Assembly (NCBI GenBank): GCA_016198945.1
Contig: JACQHO010000098.1
Coordinates: 1 to 10,339, forward strand
Direction of reading: 5' to 3'
Length of the DNA stretch: 10,339 nt
Source of the DNA: Nitrospirota bacterium
GTDB lineage: Bacteria; Nitrospirota; Nitrospiria; JACQBZ01
A program made the position numbers and the translations under genes. Positions 1 through 6,284 of this stretch are shown here, piece by piece. Positions within the stretch are counted from its first letter, which is position 1. The number at the start of each line of letters is the position of its first letter. Under the pieces are notes generated by a model. That model was not told the DNA's origin. It saw nothing but the letters and a program-made list of their open reading frames with translations, and did not search any database.

Positions 1-1
1 G

Positions 2-61
2 AACGGAGTGAGGACGGATGGGGCTGCCGCAGGACAGGACCCGCGAATAGTTCGAGGATAA
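2..61 (+). CDS. possible C-terminal end of an upstream gene (partial)
   Basis: The frame beginning at base 2 is open for 19 codons and stops at TAA 59-61, directly against the ATG of the next gene at 62. A gene ending here and translationally coupled to the ABC exporter would fit an operon. The visible tail is too short and too low in character to name a family, and an untranslated leader is equally possible. The GAGGA at 54-58 would serve as ribosome binding site for the next gene. Confidence 0.25.
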   Translation, partial: NGVRTDGAAAGQDPRIVRG

Positions 62-1786
62 ATGCGATCCCTTTTTCGTGTCATACAATATATCAAACCG
101 TACCAACGCCTGGCCTATCTGACCCTGGCCTGCGCCGTATTCACCACTACGCTCGAAATGGTCCCGCCGTGGCTGCTCAAGCGCGTGATCGACGACGTGA
201 TCCGGGACGGCAACCTCCCGTTGCTCCGCTGGCTGATCGCCGGGCTGATCCTGGCCTACCTCGGTCGGAACCTTCTGAACTCGGCGCGGATCCGATTCAA
301 CAATACGCTGGAGCAGCGCGTGATCTACGACATGCGCGATCAGGTCTACCGGTCGCTGCAACGGCTTTCGGTGAGCTATTATGAGAACCGCGCGACGGGC
401 GAGATCATGTCCCGCGTGGTGAACGACGTCAACAATCTGGAACGGATCTTCATTGACGGCGTGGAAGCGCTGGTGATGGCCGGTCTCACCTTGGCGGGAA
501 TCACGACCGTTCTTTTCTTCCTGAACTGGCAGTTGACCTTGATCGCCCTCATTCCGATTCCGTTTCTGATCCTGGGGGCGACGATCTTCACCAGCCGGGT
601 CCACAAGCTCTATCACGTCATCCGACAACAGGCGGCCCAATTGAACGCACTGCTTCAAGACAGCATTTCCGGAATCCGCGAAACGATGAGCTTCAATCGC
701 GAAGCCTACGAGGTGGAACGATTCAATCGGCAGAGCCTGGAATACGCTCGCGGCAATCTGAGGGTGGCGCGCATCTGGTCGGTTTATTCCCCCGGCATGA
801 TCCTGCTGGCCTCCACCGGAACGATCCTGATCCTGTGGTTCGGAACCCATGCGGTCCTGGACGGTCGGATGACGGTCGGAAGCCTGGTGGCTTTTTTAAC
901 CTACCTGGGACTGTTCTACACGCCGATCAATCAGATCCATTCGGTCAACCACATGCTCCAACAATCGCTGGCTTCGGGGGAACGCGTCTTCGAAATTCTC
1001 GATGCCGTGCCCGAAGTCTCGGACCGGCCCGGCGCAACCGGCCCTCCCCAGAAAGTCCAGGGCTTCGTGGAGTTTAAAAACGTTTCATTCCACTACCGCC
1101 CGAACGCCCCTGTTCTGCAGCAGATCTCGCTGTCCGCGCTCCCCGGAGAGAAAATCGCGCTGGTCGGGCCGAGCGGAAGCGGCAAGAGCACGATCATCAA
1201 GCTGTTGATGCGTCTTTACGATGTCGATACCGGCGCGATTGCCATTGATGGACGGGACATCCGGGATGTGACACTTTCCTTTCACCGGGATCAGATCGGC
1301 GTCGTGGCCCAGGAACCGTTTCTGTTCAACGGAACGGTGCGCGAGAACATATTATACGGACGGCTGGATGCGATGGAGGACGAGGTGATCGCGGCGGCCG
1401 AGGCGGCTCGGGCCCATGAGTTCATTCTGACGCTTCAGGACGGCTACTCAACCTGGATCGGCGAGCGGGGCGTGAAACTGTCGGTTGGCCAGAAACAGCG
1501 GATCGCGATTGCGCGCGCGCTGTTGAAAGACCCCCCCATCATCATCTTTGATGAGGCCACGTCCAACATCGATACCGAGACCGAGGCCCGGATTCAGGAA
1601 GCGCTGGGCGCCCTGACGTACCATCGAACAACCTTCATCATCGCTCACCGCCTCTCCACCTTGAAGCACGTCAACAAAATACTGGTCGTCCAGAACGGGC
1701 GGATCATCGAGCAGGGAACCCATGAGGAGCTTCTCGCAAGAGGCGGCATGTACACCGTTCTTTATGAAGCGCAGTTTCAAATATGA
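62..1786 (+). CDS. MsbA-like lipid/lipopolysaccharide ABC exporter (half-transporter)
   Basis: A 574-residue fused permease-ATPase that would work as a homodimer in the inner membrane, moving lipid A-core or a similar amphiphile outward at the cost of ATP. Residues 1 to about 310 form the six-helix exporter domain, with hydrophobic stretches near 17-35, 56-70, 135-155, 157-177, 245-262 and 272-288. The coupling-helix region YYENRATGEIMSR lies around 106-118. The ATPase domain follows: Walker A GPSGSGKST (369-377), signature LSVGQ (473-477), Walker B IIIFDEAT (493-500), D-loop SNID and switch His529. The signature has Val where LSGGQ has Gly, a variant known in other exporters. The length is normal for MsbA. 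ATG 62 follows GAGGA at 54-58. Substrate cannot be read from sequence; drug or other lipid export is possible, so no gene symbol is given. Confidence 0.9.
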   Translation: MRSLFRVIQYIKPYQRLAYLTLACAVFTTTLEMVPPWLLKRVIDDVIRDGNLPLLRWLIAGLILAYLGRNLLNSARIRFNNTLEQRVIYDMRDQVYRSLQRLSVSYYENRATGEIMSRVVNDVNNLERIFIDGVEALVMAGLTLAGITTVLFFLNWQLTLIALIPIPFLILGATIFTSRVHKLYHVIRQQAAQLNALLQDSISGIRETMSFNREAYEVERFNRQSLEYARGNLRVARIWSVYSPGMILLASTGTILILWFGTHAVLDGRMTVGSLVAFLTYLGLFYTPINQIHSVNHMLQQSLASGERVFEILDAVPEVSDRPGATGPPQKVQGFVEFKNVSFHYRPNAPVLQQISLSALPGEKIALVGPSGSGKSTIIKLLMRLYDVDTGAIAIDGRDIRDVTLSFHRDQIGVVAQEPFLFNGTVRENILYGRLDAMEDEVIAAAEAARAHEFILTLQDGYSTWIGERGVKLSVGQKQRIAIARALLKDPPIIIFDEATSNIDTETEARIQEALGALTYHRTTFIIAHRLSTLKHVNKILVVQNGRIIEQGTHEELLARGGMYTVLYEAQFQI

Positions 1787-1835
1787 TGCGGTGCATCGCA
1801 GGGGCACGGCGCGCCGTCCCTCCACAGAGGGTGGA
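1785..1835 (+). other. hairpin-rich intergenic segment after the exporter gene
   Basis: Several short inverted repeats crowd this gap. GATGC/GCATC sits at 1785-1797 with a 3-base loop and overlaps the stop codon. ACGGCGCGCCGT is a 12-base palindrome at about 1805-1816. TCCAC/GTGGA pairs at about 1821-1835 and competes with CCCTC/GAGGG. There is no T-run, so this is not a classical intrinsic terminator. It could stabilise the 3' end of the upstream mRNA. Confidence 0.35.
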
Positions 1836-1864
1836 TTGATGCCGGGAGTGCAATCTGATATAGT
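1836..1864 (+). promoter_or_regulatory. sigma70-type promoter for folB
   Basis: TTGATG (1836-1841) is followed after exactly 17 bases by TATAGT (1859-1864), a 4/6 and 5/6 match to the consensus boxes. Transcription would begin near 1871, immediately before the GGAGG ribosome binding site (1872-1876), giving a very short leader. The site lies in the only sizeable gap between the exporter and folB, where a promoter is expected. Judged by eye only. Confidence 0.45.
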
Positions 1865-1884
1865 CGGTTCCGGAGGATGGCGGC

Positions 1885-2241
1885 ATGGATAAATTGGTCA
1901 TCGGCGATCTCGCCTTCTACGGCCATTGCGGGATCACGCCGGAGGAACAAAAGACCGGACAGCGGTTTTCACTCGACATCGAGATCGGCTGCGACGTCGG
2001 TCAAATCGCCCGGACGGATCAACTCAAAGAGGCCTTCGATTATGCCGCGATTTCCCGGCGGGTGATCGAGATCGCGCAAAAAGAAGAGTTCCGGCTGATC
2101 GAAACCATGGCCGAGCGATTGGCCCAGGTTGTTCTCCGCGAATTCAAGGTCCGGAACCTGACGCTCCGCCTGAGGAAAATGGCCCCTCCCATCGAACCGA
2201 TCATGGGCTACTCGGCCGTTGAGATCCATCGAGAGGCCTGA
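1885..2241 (+). CDS. folB: dihydroneopterin aldolase FolB
   Basis: A 118-residue cytoplasmic T-fold enzyme of folate synthesis. It converts 7,8-dihydroneopterin to 6-hydroxymethyl-dihydropterin and glycolaldehyde. The family pattern is intact: GHCGITPEEQKTGQ near 13-26 with the pterin-anchoring Glu (E21), Tyr53 in FDYAAI, LIETMAE with Glu73, and Lys98 in RKMAPPIEP where the catalytic lysine lies. Length is typical. ATG 1885 is chosen because GGAGG (1872-1876) stands 8 bases upstream. A second ATG at 1877 is in another frame and opens only a short shadow. The next gene's ATG lies one base after the TGA, so the two are probably cotranscribed. No other folate gene is in the window. Confidence 0.92.
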   Translation: MDKLVIGDLAFYGHCGITPEEQKTGQRFSLDIEIGCDVGQIARTDQLKEAFDYAAISRRVIEIAQKEEFRLIETMAERLAQVVLREFKVRNLTLRLRKMAPPIEPIMGYSAVEIHREA

Positions 2242-2242
2242 G

Positions 2243-2920
2243 ATGACACCGAATCCCACCCCCAGGATCATCTCCCTCTTCCCGCTCCCCGCAACGGTTT
2301 TTTTTCCAAAGACCTATCTTCCGCTTCACATCTTTGAACCCCGGTATCGGGAAATGGTCGAGGACGCCCTCCGGGAATCCGCCGAAGAAAACCGCTTGAT
2401 CGGAATGGTCCTCCTGAAGGAAGATTGGCAGAAGGATTATTACGGCAACCCGCCGGTTCATCCGATCGGCTGCATCGGCCGGATGATGCACGTTCAACAT
2501 TTAAACGACGGGCGCTTCAACCTGGTCCTCTACGGCCTTGAAAAATTCCGCGTGCAGGAGCCGATCTTTGACCGAAGCTACCGCCGGGCCTGGGTCGAGG
2601 CGATTCGTCCTGCGGACGAAACCCCGGCGTCACTTCCGGAATCCCTTCGGACCAAACTCGAGGCGTCGCTTCAGATCTACGCGCAGATCCGGGGCTGGGA
2701 AAATCATGTCAGGACGGTTCAGGCGCTGAGGTTGGACGATGAACCGCTGGTCCAACTGTTGTCTTCCGAGCTGGAGATGACGCCGAATGAAAAGCAGTTC
2801 CTGCTCGAGTCCGACGATCTTGTTCAACAATGCGGGAGATTGATCGACCTGCTCGGTTTCATGACGGACGAGCGCCGGTCCCGGACGGGATCAAACCGTC
2901 CGTCGGACGCCGGACCGTAA
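2243..2920 (+). CDS. stand-alone Lon N-terminal (LON substrate-binding) domain protein
   Basis: A 225-residue protein with only the N-terminal substrate-binding domain of Lon protease (PF02190-type). There is no AAA+ ATPase or Ser-Lys protease part. The domain opens with SLFPLPATVFFP and YLPLHIFEPRYREM (about 11-38), runs through IGMVLLK and PIGCIGRMMHV, and includes GRFNLVLYGLEKFRV. A helical C-terminal segment follows (about 130-215), with TPNEKQFLLE and a Leu-rich end. The family is widespread; its role is not settled, with protein or ligand binding usually proposed. ATG 2243 is preferred over an in-frame TTG at 2219 because it follows GAGAGG (2231-2236) and starts one base after the folB stop. 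The domain assignment is firm; the cellular job is not. Confidence 0.88.
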   Translation: MTPNPTPRIISLFPLPATVFFPKTYLPLHIFEPRYREMVEDALRESAEENRLIGMVLLKEDWQKDYYGNPPVHPIGCIGRMMHVQHLNDGRFNLVLYGLEKFRVQEPIFDRSYRRAWVEAIRPADETPASLPESLRTKLEASLQIYAQIRGWENHVRTVQALRLDDEPLVQLLSSELEMTPNEKQFLLESDDLVQQCGRLIDLLGFMTDERRSRTGSNRPSDAGP

Positions 2921-2927
2921 CGGTCCG
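2882..2927 (+). other. two tandem stem-loops across the stop codon
   Basis: CGGACGG (2882-2888) pairs with CCGTCCG (2896-2902) around a 7-base loop. Just after it, CGGACC (2911-2916) pairs with GGTCCG (2922-2927) around GTAAC, which includes the TAA stop. No T-run follows, so an intrinsic terminator is not supported. The pair could protect the transcript end or tune expression of the peroxiredoxin downstream. Confidence 0.35.
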
Positions 2928-2960
2928 CCCAAACGCATCCGTCCCACAAAGGAGCCTCTC

Positions 2961-3437
2961 ATGACTGCAAAAGAGTTATCCATCGGCGATCCTGCGCCGG
3001 ACTTCCGCCTCCCCTCCACCGAAGGGCGGGAGCTCTCCCTGAAGGAATTTCGCGGAAAGAAAAACGTGGTGTTGTATTTCTATCCCAAGGATGATACGCC
3101 CGGCTGCACGAAAGAGGCCTGCAGCTTCCGGGATGAGCGGCCGAAGTTCAACAAGATGGACGCCGTGATCCTGGGCGTGAGCTTTGATGATCCGGCGTCT
3201 CATGCGAAGTTTGCCGAGAAGTACCGGCTCCCCTTCACGCTGTTGAGCGATTCCGACAAAGAGGTCGCATCGGCCTATGGTGTCTATAAAGAGAAAAGCA
3301 TGTACGGTCGGACCTACATGGGGATCGAGCGAAGCACCTTCGTCATCGGAAAGGACGGCAGGGTCGCCGCGGTCTATCGGAAGGTCAAGGTGGACGGCCA
3401 CAGCGATGAAATCCTGGCGGCTCTGTCCGGTCTATAG
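2961..3437 (+). CDS. bcp: peroxiredoxin, Bcp/PrxQ family (thioredoxin-dependent thiol peroxidase)
   Basis: A 158-residue thioredoxin-fold peroxidase that reduces hydrogen peroxide and organic hydroperoxides in the cytoplasm. It is normally recharged by thioredoxin. The active site reads YPKDDTPGCTKEACSFRD, with the peroxidatic Cys49 and a second Cys54 spaced by five. This is the arrangement in which E. coli Bcp forms its intramolecular disulfide. Downstream hallmarks include VSFDDPASHAKFAEKY, FTLLSD and a C-terminal RKVKVDGHSDEIL. The length matches the family. ATG 2961 follows an AAGGAG-type ribosome binding site about 7 bases upstream. It sits 40 bases after the Lon-like gene in the same direction and is probably in the same transcript. 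No thioredoxin or peroxide regulator is visible. Confidence 0.94.
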   Translation: MTAKELSIGDPAPDFRLPSTEGRELSLKEFRGKKNVVLYFYPKDDTPGCTKEACSFRDERPKFNKMDAVILGVSFDDPASHAKFAEKYRLPFTLLSDSDKEVASAYGVYKEKSMYGRTYMGIERSTFVIGKDGRVAAVYRKVKVDGHSDEILAALSGL

Positions 3438-3488
3438 AACATCGTTCCGGCTTCCCTCGCTTGGCCCCGACATAACAAGGAGGACAAC

Positions 3489-3791
3489 ATGATAAAATGG
3501 ATCGGTCTTATTGTGTTGAGTTTGTTCCTGCAGGGGGTGGCGTGGGGACAACTGATCAATGCCAAGTCGGCGACCGGGCAGGTCACTGCGCTGAAGGGGA
3601 ACATGCTCACGATCAAGGAGAATAACCGGGAGCTGGCGGTGGGATTGACCGAAGAGACGCAGATTGTGCAGGGTTCGGATTTGAAAACGGCGGGCGACAT
3701 CCATGTCGGCGATGAGATCATGGCCGTCTATCGGGAAAAAGGAATTCAGAAAACGGCCGTGGTCATCACGATCCTGTCTTCCAAAAAATAG
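3489..3791 (+). CDS. small secreted protein of unknown function
   Basis: A 100-residue protein with an N-terminal signal peptide: a Lys at position 3, a hydrophobic core IGLIVLSLFLQGV and a likely signal peptidase I site after VAWG (residue 20). There is no lipobox cysteine. The mature part (about 80 residues) is beta-rich: TGQVTALKGNMLTIKENN, then a Leu/Val/Glu strand and VGDEIMAVY. The turn order 'G-x-V-x-x-L-x-G-x-x-L-T-I ... GD-x-I' resembles small OB-like exported domains such as DUF5666, but this is a resemblance only. A strong AAGGAGG (3477-3483) lies 5 bases before the ATG. It is 51 bases downstream of bcp on the same strand and converges with queD, whose stop is 9 bases away. No function can be assigned. 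Confidence 0.78.
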   Translation: MIKWIGLIVLSLFLQGVAWGQLINAKSATGQVTALKGNMLTIKENNRELAVGLTEETQIVQGSDLKTAGDIHVGDEIMAVYREKGIQKTAVVITILSSKK

Positions 3792-3800
3792 CCCCGACCT

Positions 3801-4220
3801 TCAACGGGATGCGGCCCGGGCCGCGTTGTAGGTCGCGAAGGAGCCCTCGGACTCCCACATTCGCACTTCGGAGACCGGAAAACCCTTGGATCGCACGAAA
3901 TCGAAAATCAGCCGGGCGATCGCCTCGGCGGTCGGATTCGTCTCGAAAAGATAGACCGGCTCTTTCATTTTCTGAAGCATCGGCAGGGCCGGGTCGTCCT
4001 TCCGCAGAAGCATCTTGTGATCCAGCTCCTGATCCAGCCAGACCGCAACGACCTCCTTCACTTCGGTGAAATCACGGACCATCCCGATCGCATCTAGGTT
4101 TTCGGTCTCCAGTTCGATCTCAACCTTCCCGTTGTGGCCGTGAAGATGACGGCATTTTCCGTCGTAGTTCATCAGACGGTGTCCGTAGCAGAATTGAATG
4201 GCCTTGGTCACTTTATACAC
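3801..4220 (-). CDS. queD: 6-carboxy-5,6,7,8-tetrahydropterin synthase QueD
   Basis: A 139-residue zinc-dependent T-fold enzyme of the PTPS/QueD family. It converts 7,8-dihydroneopterin triphosphate to 6-carboxytetrahydropterin, the second step toward preQ0 and queuosine. The zinc ligands are His14 (YGHRL), His27 and His29 (HLHGH). Catalytic candidates are Cys23, the Asp67-His68 pair in LDHK, and Glu123 in WESEG. NPTAEAIA (95-102) is the conserved helix start. Between LDHK and NPTAE it carries about a dozen more residues than E. coli QueD. The start is GTG at 4220-4218, supported by GGAGG (4226-4230) five bases upstream and a well-placed promoter. Some PTPS homologues make tetrahydrobiopterin precursors, but the single Cys-containing C-x3-HLHGH pattern favours QueD. 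Confidence 0.92.
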   Translation of the reverse strand: MYKVTKAIQFCYGHRLMNYDGKCRHLHGHNGKVEIELETENLDAIGMVRDFTEVKEVVAVWLDQELDHKMLLRKDDPALPMLQKMKEPVYLFETNPTAEAIARLIFDFVRSKGFPVSEVRMWESEGSFATYNAARAASR

Positions 4221-4250
4221 GATCGCCTCCGGTGCTGAACACGCAGGCCT

Positions 4251-4279
4251 ATGGTACTAAAGGATGATGACCGGGTCAA
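4251..4279 (-). promoter_or_regulatory. sigma70-type promoter for queD
   Basis: On the - strand, TTGACC (4279-4274) and TACCAT (4256-4251) are separated by exactly 17 bases, matching the consensus boxes 5/6 and 4/6. Transcription would start near 4244, giving a leader of roughly 23 bases with the GGAGG ribosome binding site centred in it. This spacing also supports the GTG start of queD. Confidence 0.55.
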
Positions 4280-4322
4280 TAGATTTAAGGAAAGGGGCTG
4301 TTCTTCCTTGCCGGCGTTGTAT

Positions 4323-4328
4323 TATAAT
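4323..4328 (+). promoter_or_regulatory. possible -10 box (TATAAT) for uppP
   Basis: A perfect TATAAT lies 15 bases before the uppP ATG in the divergent queD-uppP gap. No convincing -35 hexamer is seen 15 to 19 bases upstream and there is no extended -10 TG. A start near 4335 would leave a leader of only about 9 bases, just covering the GAGG at 4336-4339. It may need an activator, or the match may be chance. Confidence 0.3.
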
Positions 4329-4343
4329 GACCCGCGAGGATGC

Positions 4344-5138
4344 ATGCGCGATTTATTGAGCGGTTTAATTTTAGGCGTGGTCGAGGGAGTCACGGAATTT
4401 ATTCCGGTCTCCTCGACCGGGCATCTCATTCTTGCAGGCCACCTGCTGGGTTTTGAAGGGGAGAAGGCTTCCACGTTCGAGGTCTTCATACAGCTTGGCG
4501 CGATTCTGGCCGTGGTCTTCCTTTACAAGGAAAGGTTTTCCGGCCTTAATCCCTTTAACAAAGGAAAAGGGTTCGCGGGAACCTATGGGCTGACCCTTTT
4601 GTTTCTGACAACCCTCCCGGCCCTTCTGTTCGGCGCGGTGGCCCACGGCTTCATTAAAAGCCATCTCTTCAACTCAAAAACGGTCGCGCTGGGTTTGGGA
4701 GTGGGGGGCGTGGCGATCCTACTGATCGAACGATTCCTTCCCAACGTCAGGAAACACGGGATCGATTCCTTGACCTGGAGAGAAGCGCTCTCCATCGGGT
4801 TTTTTCAATGCCTGGCCTTGTGGCCGGGGATTTCCCGTTCCGGGGCGACCATCCTCGGCGGGATGTTGGTCGGAGTGGAGCGGAAAACGGCGGCGGAATA
4901 TTCCTTTCTTGCCGCCGTCCCGGTGATGGTTGCTGCAACGGCGTACGACCTCTACAAGAGCCTTTCATTTCTGCAGGCTTCCGATCTGGCGACGTTTAGT
5001 GTCGGATTCGCGGTTTCCTTTGTGACCGCCTGGCTCACCGTAAAATCGTTCATTCGCCTTCTGGGGAGCTATACGCTCAACCCGTTTGGATGGTATCGCA
5101 TCGCGGTGGCGCTGGTGATCTTATGGCTCCTCCGATAG
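4344..5138 (+). CDS. uppP: undecaprenyl-diphosphatase UppP (BacA family)
   Basis: A 264-residue polytopic membrane enzyme. It removes a phosphate from undecaprenyl diphosphate, returning the lipid carrier for peptidoglycan and polysaccharide synthesis; extra copies are known to give bacitracin resistance. Both catalytic motifs are present: EGVTEFIPVSSTGH (14-27), with the Glu pair and His27, and PGISRSGAT (161-169) with Arg165. The rest is hydrophobic, consistent with about eight helices, and the length is typical. The frame stays open upstream to 4251, but those 31 codons are charged, lie inside the queD promoter and do not match the family. The ATG at 4344, which begins MRDLLSGLILG like other BacA proteins, is therefore chosen. 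GAGG (4336-4339) is close. The channel gene follows 42 bases later. Confidence 0.94.
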   Translation: MRDLLSGLILGVVEGVTEFIPVSSTGHLILAGHLLGFEGEKASTFEVFIQLGAILAVVFLYKERFSGLNPFNKGKGFAGTYGLTLLFLTTLPALLFGAVAHGFIKSHLFNSKTVALGLGVGGVAILLIERFLPNVRKHGIDSLTWREALSIGFFQCLALWPGISRSGATILGGMLVGVERKTAAEYSFLAAVPVMVAATAYDLYKSLSFLQASDLATFSVGFAVSFVTAWLTVKSFIRLLGSYTLNPFGWYRIAVALVILWLLR

Positions 5139-5163
5139 GTCCGGGTACCAATGTCGCTTCTGC

Positions 5164-5179
5164 GAGGTTAAGAGGTTAA
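5164..5179 (+). repeat. tandem 8-base duplication containing the ribosome binding site
   Basis: GAGGTTAA occurs twice in direct succession (5164-5171 and 5172-5179) immediately before the ATG at 5181. The second copy's GAGG has normal spacing for translation; the first copy gives a second, more distant site. It may simply be a small slippage duplication. Confidence 0.5.
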
Positions 5180-5180
5180 A

Positions 5181-5855
5181 ATGAAGATGTATCTTGCCGA
5201 ACTCTTCGGAACGTTTGCGCTTGTTTTTGCGGGAACCGGGGCCATTGTGATTAACGACGTCACGGGCGGATCGGTGACGCATGTCGGCGTCTCGTTGACC
5301 TTTGGGCTGATTGTGACGGCGATGATTTACACTCTGGGAAATGTTTCGGGCGCTCACCTCAATCCGGCCGTGACGTTCGGGTTCTGGGTCGCGGGACGTT
5401 TTCCCGGCAAAAAAGTGCTGCCGTATCTGATCAGCCAATGCGCGGGAGCATTTTTAGCAAGCGGCGTCCTTCGTTTTCTTTTCCCCCAACATCAGACTCT
5501 CGGCGCCACGATTCCGGCAGGCTCAATCGCTCAATCGTTTAGTCTTGAGATCATTCTATCGTTGCTGCTGATGTTCGTCATTATCAATGTCTCGGTCGGG
5601 GCAAAGGAAACCGGTGTGATGGCCGGCGTCGCCATCGGCGCGGTGGTCGGGCTTGAAGCTTTGTTCGCCGGTCCGATTACGGGCGCCTCGATGAACCCGG
5701 CGCGTTCACTGGCGCCTGCCGTTGTGTCAGGAAATTTCCAGCCGTTATGGATCTATATCGTTGCGCCGTTTCTGGGCGCCTATCTTGGTGTTTGGGGATG
5801 CCGATGTGTGCAGGAGAAAGGCTGCTGCACGAAGTTGCAGGAGCAGTCCCCATGA
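5181..5855 (+). CDS. MIP-family channel (aquaporin/aquaglyceroporin), likely metalloid-permeable
   Basis: A 224-residue six-helix channel with two half-helices. Both selectivity motifs are intact: HLNPAVT with NPA 61-63, and SMNPARS with NPA 172-174 and Arg175. Hand alignment to E. coli AqpZ places Phe41, Ala160, Ala169 and Arg175 at the aromatic/arginine constriction. AqpZ has Phe, His, Thr and Arg there, so this pore should be wider and less polar than a strict water channel. The C-terminal tail has four cysteines (207, 209, 215, 216). The stop overlaps the start of an arsenate reductase gene (ATGA, 5852-5855), so the two are translationally coupled. From this I infer a job in letting arsenite out, as AqpS does in S. 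meliloti. A general water or glycerol channel remains possible. Expression probably continues from uppP, 42 bases upstream. Confidence 0.9.
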   Translation: MKMYLAELFGTFALVFAGTGAIVINDVTGGSVTHVGVSLTFGLIVTAMIYTLGNVSGAHLNPAVTFGFWVAGRFPGKKVLPYLISQCAGAFLASGVLRFLFPQHQTLGATIPAGSIAQSFSLEIILSLLLMFVIINVSVGAKETGVMAGVAIGAVVGLEALFAGPITGASMNPARSLAPAVVSGNFQPLWIYIVAPFLGAYLGVWGCRCVQEKGCCTKLQEQSP

Positions 5856-6241
5856 AGCGGCTTTTATTCGTTTGCGTCGAGAATTCCTGCCGCAGCCAGA
5901 TCGCCGAGGCGTTTGCACGCATTCATGGTAACGGGAAACTCGAAATTTACTCGGCCGGTTCCCGTCCGGCCGGAAGGGTGAATCAAAAAGCAATCGAGTC
6001 CATGCGTGAAATCGGTTATGATCTCGCCGAACATGCCTCTAAATCTCTCGCCGAAATTCCGGAGATCGAATACGATCTCGTCGTGACAATGGGTTGCGGC
6101 GATGAATGTCCTTATGTCCGGGCCAAACAGCGCGAGGACTGGAACATTCAGGATCCTAAAAACCTTCCACCCGACCCGTTCCGCAAAATCCGCGATGAAA
6201 TCGAGAAGAAGGTAAAAGACGTTTTGCTCCGAATGGCTTGA
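5852..6241 (+). CDS. arsC: arsenate reductase ArsC, low-molecular-weight phosphatase fold
   Basis: A 129-residue cytoplasmic enzyme reducing arsenate to arsenite through a cysteine relay. It has the phosphatase P-loop CVENSCRS (C-x5-R, Cys8 to Arg14). Cys82 and Cys86 in MGCGDECP stand where the other relay cysteines of thioredoxin-coupled ArsC occur. EDWNIQDP (95-102) supplies the Asp-Pro loop of the fold. These cysteines distinguish it from ordinary tyrosine phosphatases of the same fold, although the Cys82-Cys86 spacing is shorter than the 82/89 of S. aureus ArsC. The frame is open upstream to 5747, but that part lies inside the channel gene. ATG 5852 has AGGAG (5839-5843) 8 bases upstream and overlaps the channel stop by ATGA. 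No arsR or arsenite pump is visible nearby. Confidence 0.9.
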   Translation: MKRLLFVCVENSCRSQIAEAFARIHGNGKLEIYSAGSRPAGRVNQKAIESMREIGYDLAEHASKSLAEIPEIEYDLVVTMGCGDECPYVRAKQREDWNIQDPKNLPPDPFRKIRDEIEKKVKDVLLRMA

Positions 6242-6266
6242 TTTAGCGCGGTGCCTCTGATAGAGT
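6238..6266 (+). promoter_or_regulatory. weak candidate promoter before the QueC-like gene
   Basis: TTGATT (6238-6243) and TAGAGT (6261-6266) are 17 bases apart, 4/6 matches each, with a layout very like the folB promoter. Transcription would start near 6273. The -35 box overlaps the arsC stop codon. The match is modest and could be chance. Confidence 0.3.
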
Positions 6267-6284
6267 AACGCTTCCTTTTAACGA

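Noticed and set aside
1448..1825. 125-codon antisense frame over the MsbA-like gene, and similar long frames opposite other genes
   Set aside because: They mirror the codon bias of GC-rich genes on the other strand, show no domains and lack ribosome binding sites.
2219..2242. TTG start for the Lon-domain gene
   Set aside because: It lies inside folB, while ATG 2243 has GAGAGG at proper spacing.
3811..3824. 14-base palindrome GCGGCCCGGGCCGC near the convergent gene ends
   Set aside because: It is within the queD C-terminus encoding Ala/Arg codons, and no T-run follows on either strand, so a terminator call is not supported.
4251..4343. 31-codon N-terminal extension of uppP
   Set aside because: The frame is open, but the residues are charged, overlap the queD promoter and are absent from the family, whose proteins begin at the MRDLLSGLILG-like segment.
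5747..5851. 35-codon N-terminal extension of ArsC
   Set aside because: It lies within the channel gene in another frame; the ATG at 5852 has a good ribosome binding site and starts at the family's first strand.
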